The translations under genes and the position numbers were made by a program. Of a DNA stretch of 64,000 bases, positions 60,952 through 64,000 are shown piece by piece. Origin of the DNA: Blastococcus sp. HT6-4 (GTDB lineage: Bacteria > Actinomycetota > Actinomycetes > Mycobacteriales > Geodermatophilaceae); NCBI RefSeq assembly GCF_039679125.1, contig NZ_CP155551.1, forward strand, positions 1,488,001 through 1,552,000, in the 5' to 3' direction. Position 1 is the first letter of the stretch, and each line of letters opens with the position of its first letter. Below the pieces are notes generated by a model. That model did not search any database, had not been told where the DNA came from, and worked only from the letters and a program-made list of their open reading frames with translations.

Positions 60952-62187
60952 TCACTCCGGGCAGAGCTCGCGGGCGAGCTGCTCGAGGAACAGGCCGATG
61001 TCGGTGACGATGCCCATCGCCTGGGCGCTGCCGCGGTCGGCGAGCTTGGTGACCGTCGCCGGGTTGATGTCCACGCACACCAGCGGGATCGACGCCGGCA
61101 GGATGTTCCCGGTCGCGATGGAGTGCAGCATCGTGGCGACCATGATCGCGAACCCGACGTCGTGCAGCTCGGCCCGCATCGCCCGCTGACCGTCGATCAC
61201 GTCGGTGAGGACGTCGGGCAGCGGGCCGTCGTCGCGGACCGAGCCGACCAGCACGAACGGCTTGCCGGCCCGCACGAGCGCGTGCATCACGCCACCGGTC
61301 AGGACGCCGGATTCCACGGCGGCGGCGATCGAACCGGCGGCGCGGATGGTGTTGATCGCCCGGATGTGGTGCTCGTGCCCGTGCGGCACCCCGGAGCCCT
61401 TCGCGAGGTCCACGCCGAGGGAGGTCCCGAACAGCGCCGCCTCGATGTCGTGGGTGGCCAGGGCGTTCCCCGCGAACAGGACGTCGACGTAGCCGGCCTG
61501 CACCAGCCGGACCACGGCGGGGGAGGCGCCGGTGTGCACCACGGCGGGCCCGCCCACCCACAGGATCCGCCGGCCGGCCGCCTTCACCTCGCGCATCCGC
61601 TCGGCGATCTGCCGGACGAGCAGCGCCTGGGGCTTCTCGCTGGACACCGCCGAGGACATGAAGCCGAAGTCCTCCTCCTCGCCGCGGGGCGCCCGTGGCG
61701 GCAGCTCCACCCGCACGCCGTGGGCCCCGCAGACGACGGCGTCCCCGGCGCGCACGTCGCTCACCGGGACGGTGCGGACGACCGGGCCGGCGTCCCCGGA
61801 GGTCACCACCAGGCCGCAGTCCATCTCCGGGTTGACCACGCGCAGCCAGTCCTGGTCCAGCCGGACGAGGGTGTCGAGGTTGGTCGTGGAGTAGAAGTCC
61901 TCGGGGAAGACGCCGTCGGCCGGGGCCGGCCGGGTGCTCGCGGTGCCGGGGTCGACCGGATTCGCGCCGTGCACCTGCACCCGCATGAGGATGCGGTCCA
62001 GCCGCTCGGCCCCGTCGGCGCGGATCTCGACCAGGGCCGTCGACTCGTCCTCGTGCTCGCGGCCGAGGTCGAGGTCGCTGATCCGGTAGTCGCCGCCGTA
62101 CTCGAGGACGTCGTCGAGCACCCGGGCGAGGATGCCGGTGTCCATGAGGTGGCCGGTCACGGTCACGGTGGCGGTGTGCGTGCTCAC
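60952..62187 (-). CDS. LOR/SDH-family (TIGR00300) protein, ornithine cyclodeaminase-like
   Basis: 411-residue protein of the TIGR00300/LOR-SDH domain family, related to archaeal ornithine cyclodeaminase and to the C-terminal domain of cyanobacterial AgrE/ArgZ. The N-terminal part (TATVTVTGHLMDTGILARVL, EIRADGAERLDRILMRVQVH) is the LOR/SDH-N domain. The C-terminal part has AAGRRILWVGGPAVVHTGAS (Rossmann-like, near 205), VDVLFAGNALATHDIEAALF, and IPLVCVDINPATVTKLADRG. GTG 62187 lies 7 nt after TAGCGT. It may convert ornithine to proline and ammonia with NAD, which is expected by similarity only. Confidence 0.88.
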   Translation of the reverse strand: MSTHTATVTVTGHLMDTGILARVLDDVLEYGGDYRISDLDLGREHEDESTALVEIRADGAERLDRILMRVQVHGANPVDPGTASTRPAPADGVFPEDFYSTTNLDTLVRLDQDWLRVVNPEMDCGLVVTSGDAGPVVRTVPVSDVRAGDAVVCGAHGVRVELPPRAPRGEEEDFGFMSSAVSSEKPQALLVRQIAERMREVKAAGRRILWVGGPAVVHTGASPAVVRLVQAGYVDVLFAGNALATHDIEAALFGTSLGVDLAKGSGVPHGHEHHIRAINTIRAAGSIAAAVESGVLTGGVMHALVRAGKPFVLVGSVRDDGPLPDVLTDVIDGQRAMRAELHDVGFAIMVATMLHSIATGNILPASIPLVCVDINPATVTKLADRGSAQAMGIVTDIGLFLEQLARELCPE

Positions 62188-62194
62188 CGGCCGC

Positions 62195-62200
62195 ACGCTA
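62195..62200 (-). promoter_or_regulatory. -10 element TAGCGT, leaderless start of LOR/SDH gene
   Basis: TAGCGT on the minus strand, 7 nt before GTG 62187. Confidence 0.5.
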
Positions 62201-62206
62201 GTGGAC

Positions 62207-62698
62207 TCACCCGGCCTCGGCGGTCCGCTTGACGCCCTCGAGCCAGGCCAGGTGCTGGGCGCGCAGCCGCCGCTCGGTGAACAGCCAGGGCACGAAGGCG
62301 CCGGCCAGCGACTCCGCCACCCGCAATCGCGTCCCGCCGCCCGGCAGTGGTTCCAGGACGTGCCGGTCGACGGCGTTCACCCACAGCGACCGGCCGGTCC
62401 AGGTGAGCTCGTGCGGTGGCCGGACGACGGCGAGCACGGCACGGACGGGGAACCCGCGGATGCGGAAGGACAGCGGCTCGCCGGCGGCGAGCCGGGGGGG
62501 GCGCACCGCGCCGAAGGCGGGGTCGAGTGCCGGGTACCCGGCCACGTCGGCGACGACGGCCCACACCTGCTCCACTCCGGCCCGGATGTCGATCTCGCTG
62601 GCGGAGAAGATCTGCGCCTGCGTGTCGATCCGGCCCCGGGAGGCGTACTGCTCGTGCAGCGTGGCGAAGCCCGGGCCGGTGTAGAGGAGTCTCGCCAC
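62207..62698 (-). CDS. SRPBCC/polyketide-cyclase-like protein
   Basis: 163-residue protein. SASEIDIRAGVEQVWAVVAD followed by VAGYPALDPAFGAVRPPRLA and LSFRIRGFPVRAVLAVVRPP, then HELTWTGRSLWVNAVDRHVL, the standard SRPBCC ligand-binding layout, and RLRVAESLAGAFVPWLFTER near the end. GTG 62698 sits 14 nt behind the membrane protein gene on the same strand. The first 30 residues (VARLLYTGPGFATLHEQYAS) are unusual for the family and may be an N-terminal addition. Ligand unknown. Confidence 0.8.
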   Translation of the reverse strand: MARLLYTGPGFATLHEQYASRGRIDTQAQIFSASEIDIRAGVEQVWAVVADVAGYPALDPAFGAVRPPRLAAGEPLSFRIRGFPVRAVLAVVRPPHELTWTGRSLWVNAVDRHVLEPLPGGGTRLRVAESLAGAFVPWLFTERRLRAQHLAWLEGVKRTAEAG

Positions 62699-62711
62699 GG
62701 CGTCCCGGCCC

Positions 62712-63392
62712 TCAGACGACCGCGCCGTCGTCGCCGTCGTCGGACCGGTCGCGCATCCGGGAGACGAGCATCGCGACGCCACCGGCGACGACCGCCCCGC
62801 CGAGCACCAGGCCGGCGTCGGCCGAGAGCCGCAGCACCGAGGGCGCCCCGATCAGCAGGATGCCCGCGGCGACGAGCAGCAGCGCGTAGAGCACCGCGGG
62901 CGCGGGCACCGGCAGCGGCGGTGGCGGGGGCGGCTCGTAGTGCTCGTCGGGCCGGTCGAGGACGGGCACCTCGTGGGCCACGGGCGGCGGCGCCTCCGAC
63001 GGCTGCTGGTCGACGGCGGCGCGACCGTGCTCGGCCTCGAACGCCGCGACGATGCGGCGCCACTCGGCGTCCTCGTCGACGTCGCGCCGGACCGCGGGGC
63101 GGGGCGGCCGCGGCCGGGCGGGGTGGTCGTCGGCGTGCTGGTCGACCAGCACCCGGGCCTCGGCGTGGCGCGTGCGGTCGACGAACAGGCGGTCCGACGG
63201 CGGGCTCGGCAGGAACACCGAGCGGGTGTAGGGAGCGACGTCCGCGGAGGGCTCCAGGTACGCGGCGATGCCCGCGGCCCCGAGCATGTCCAGCAGGTGC
63301 TCCCCGACCCGGGGGTCGACGTCGCGCACCGGGCTCCACAGCGTGGCGTCGAGGCCGTTGTCGCGGCGTCCGCGTCCGCGTCGCTCGGTCAT
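62712..63392 (-). CDS. Proline-rich two-helix membrane protein, unknown
   Basis: 226-residue protein. An N-terminal soluble part (VRDVDPRVGEHLLDMLGAAG, IAAYLEPSADVAPYTRSVFL, SDRLFVDRTRHAEARVLVDQ) of about 90 residues looks like a conserved DUF domain. An acidic/Pro-rich linker with PPPPPPLPVPAP follows, then two membrane helices (ALLLVAAGILLIGAPSVLRL and AGLVLGGAVVAGGVAMLVSR). ATG 63392 overlaps the esterase stop (ATGA). A conserved actinobacterial membrane protein; function not known. Confidence 0.75.
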   Translation of the reverse strand: MTERRGRGRRDNGLDATLWSPVRDVDPRVGEHLLDMLGAAGIAAYLEPSADVAPYTRSVFLPSPPSDRLFVDRTRHAEARVLVDQHADDHPARPRPPRPAVRRDVDEDAEWRRIVAAFEAEHGRAAVDQQPSEAPPPVAHEVPVLDRPDEHYEPPPPPPLPVPAPAVLYALLLVAAGILLIGAPSVLRLSADAGLVLGGAVVAGGVAMLVSRMRDRSDDGDDGAVV

Positions 63393-64000
63393 CGGTGGTC
63401 GGCCGACGGGGCGGCGGGCACGCGCGCCCGGATCCACTCGACCGAGCGGTCGAAGATCAGCGGCGCGTCGTTGTCCAGGGTGGCCACGTGGTAGCTGTCC
63501 TCCAGGACGACCTCGGTGGTGTCCGTGCTGCCGACGCCGGCGAGCAGGATCCGGCTGTTGACCGGTTCGACGACGTGGTCCTCGCGGCTGGTGAAGACGA
63601 TCACGGGGGCGGTGACCCGGCCCAGCTCGGCGCGGGTGGCGCTCCAGAGGCCGCGCAGCTGCAGCATCGCCCGCGTGGGCAGCCGGGGATAGGCCAGCTC
63701 GGAGACGCCCGGCTTCTTGATGTCACTGGCGATCGGGGCCCAGCTGGCGGTGAGCCGGGCGAGCAGGGGCAGCACCTTCGCGTCCAGCCGCTGGGTCAGC
63801 AGGGCCGGGTTCACCAGCAGCAGGCCGGCGACGTCGTCCCGGCGGACCTGCGCCAGCCGGGTGGCCAGCGTGCCGCCCATCGACAACCCGGCCACGAACA
63901 CGCGGTCGCAGGTCGCGGCGAGCCGGTCGAAGGCCTCCTCGACCGTCGCCGTCCACTGGTCGTGGGTGCTCGCGTTGCAGTCCTGCCAGCGGGTGCCGTG
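63389..64000 (-). CDS. Alpha/beta hydrolase, carboxylesterase Est30-like (5'-truncated by window edge)
   Basis: About 203 residues visible; the frame runs off the window. The nucleophile elbow GLSMGGTLATRLAQVRRDDV, the acid in ITAP-like VTAPVIVFTSREDHVVEPVN (Asp near visible residue 145), and the catalytic His in VVLEDSYHVATLDNDAPLIF match monoacylglycerol lipase/carboxylesterase Est30-type enzymes. Its stop overlaps the ATG of the membrane protein gene. Expected to hydrolyse short or medium acyl esters; substrate unknown. Confidence 0.88.
   Translation of the reverse strand, partial: HGTRWQDCNASTHDQWTATVEEAFDRLAATCDRVFVAGLSMGGTLATRLAQVRRDDVAGLLLVNPALLTQRLDAKVLPLLARLTASWAPIASDIKKPGVSELAYPRLPTRAMLQLRGLWSATRAELGRVTAPVIVFTSREDHVVEPVNSRILLAGVGSTDTTEVVLEDSYHVATLDNDAPLIFDRSVEWIRARVPAAPSADHR

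Overview
The window is a very GC-rich actinobacterial chromosome segment with GTG/ATG starts and few intergenic T-runs. Gene content and order (glnA, lipA/lipB, sucB-lpdA-pepA-gcvT, asnB, ctaC/ctaF, ctaE-qcrCAB, trpD, a c-di-AMP-type riboswitch before an NlpC/P60 gene, a PimB-like glycosyltransferase, a FadD15-like ligase, an ArsA-like/ROK operon) match the conserved core of high-GC Actinobacteria. DedA-like, ECF42/DGPF and F420-type enzymes fit Frankia/Geodermatophilaceae-like lineages best. The family assignment is an inference from gene content, not a phylogeny.

Layout. 1-7.6 kb is an accessory, partly decayed area: a truncated SpoIIE-type phosphatase, an anti-sigma-type ATPase, remnants of a GGDEF protein, a serine hydrolase and an HTH regulator, a DGPF/ECF42 sigma pair, and a tyrosine integrase coupled to a frameshifted excisionase-like gene. 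7.6-16.3 kb holds glnA, RDD, DUF4191, lipA, an alanine-rich membrane protein, an F420-type LLM enzyme and a GGDEF-EAL protein. 16.4-19.5 kb is leuS behind a short Leu-rich leader ORF and an intrinsic terminator. 19.5-20.8 kb is an IS110-family insertion. 20.9-34.4 kb carries a peroxidase-like protein, PPOX/lipB, a broken FAD oxidoreductase, a membrane protein kinase, a TIGR01777 epimerase, the E2/E3 dehydrogenase genes, pepA, gcvT and a YihY protein. 34.4-40.6 kb has a holin-like/DUF3618/DUF4235 operon, an aldo/keto reductase, DUF3043, an ErpA-type protein and asnB. 40.6-47.8 kb is the aerobic respiratory cluster (ctaC, ctaF; ctaE-qcrC-qcrA-qcrB). 47.9-64 kb runs from trpD through a DEDDh/GIY-YIG nuclease, the riboswitch-NlpC gene, an M48 protease, PimB-like and FadD genes, the SRPBCC-ArsA-ROK operon, a LOR/SDH protein and a partial esterase.

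How the parts work together. LipB transfers octanoate and LipA inserts sulfur to make lipoyl groups, which are used by the E2 encoded here (two lipoyl domains) and reoxidised by LpdA. The same cofactor serves the glycine cleavage system, of which GcvT is encoded nearby. CtaC/CtaF/CtaE with QcrCAB form subunits of the actinobacterial bc1-aa3 supercomplex; the catalytic subunit I gene (ctaD) is not in the window.

Regulation visible in the sequence: at least 16 genes have a TANNNT hexamer 6-8 nt before the start codon, which suggests leaderless transcripts. Many neighbours overlap as GTGA/ATGA, indicating translational coupling. leuS appears to have leader-peptide attenuation, and the NlpC/P60 gene a ydaO-type riboswitch. 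The most notable observations are the leuS leader, the IS110 left-end structured RNA candidate, a paired palindromic intergenic repeat, a 46-bp tandem hairpin repeat before ctaC, and a 26-codon ORF locked between qcrC and qcrA.
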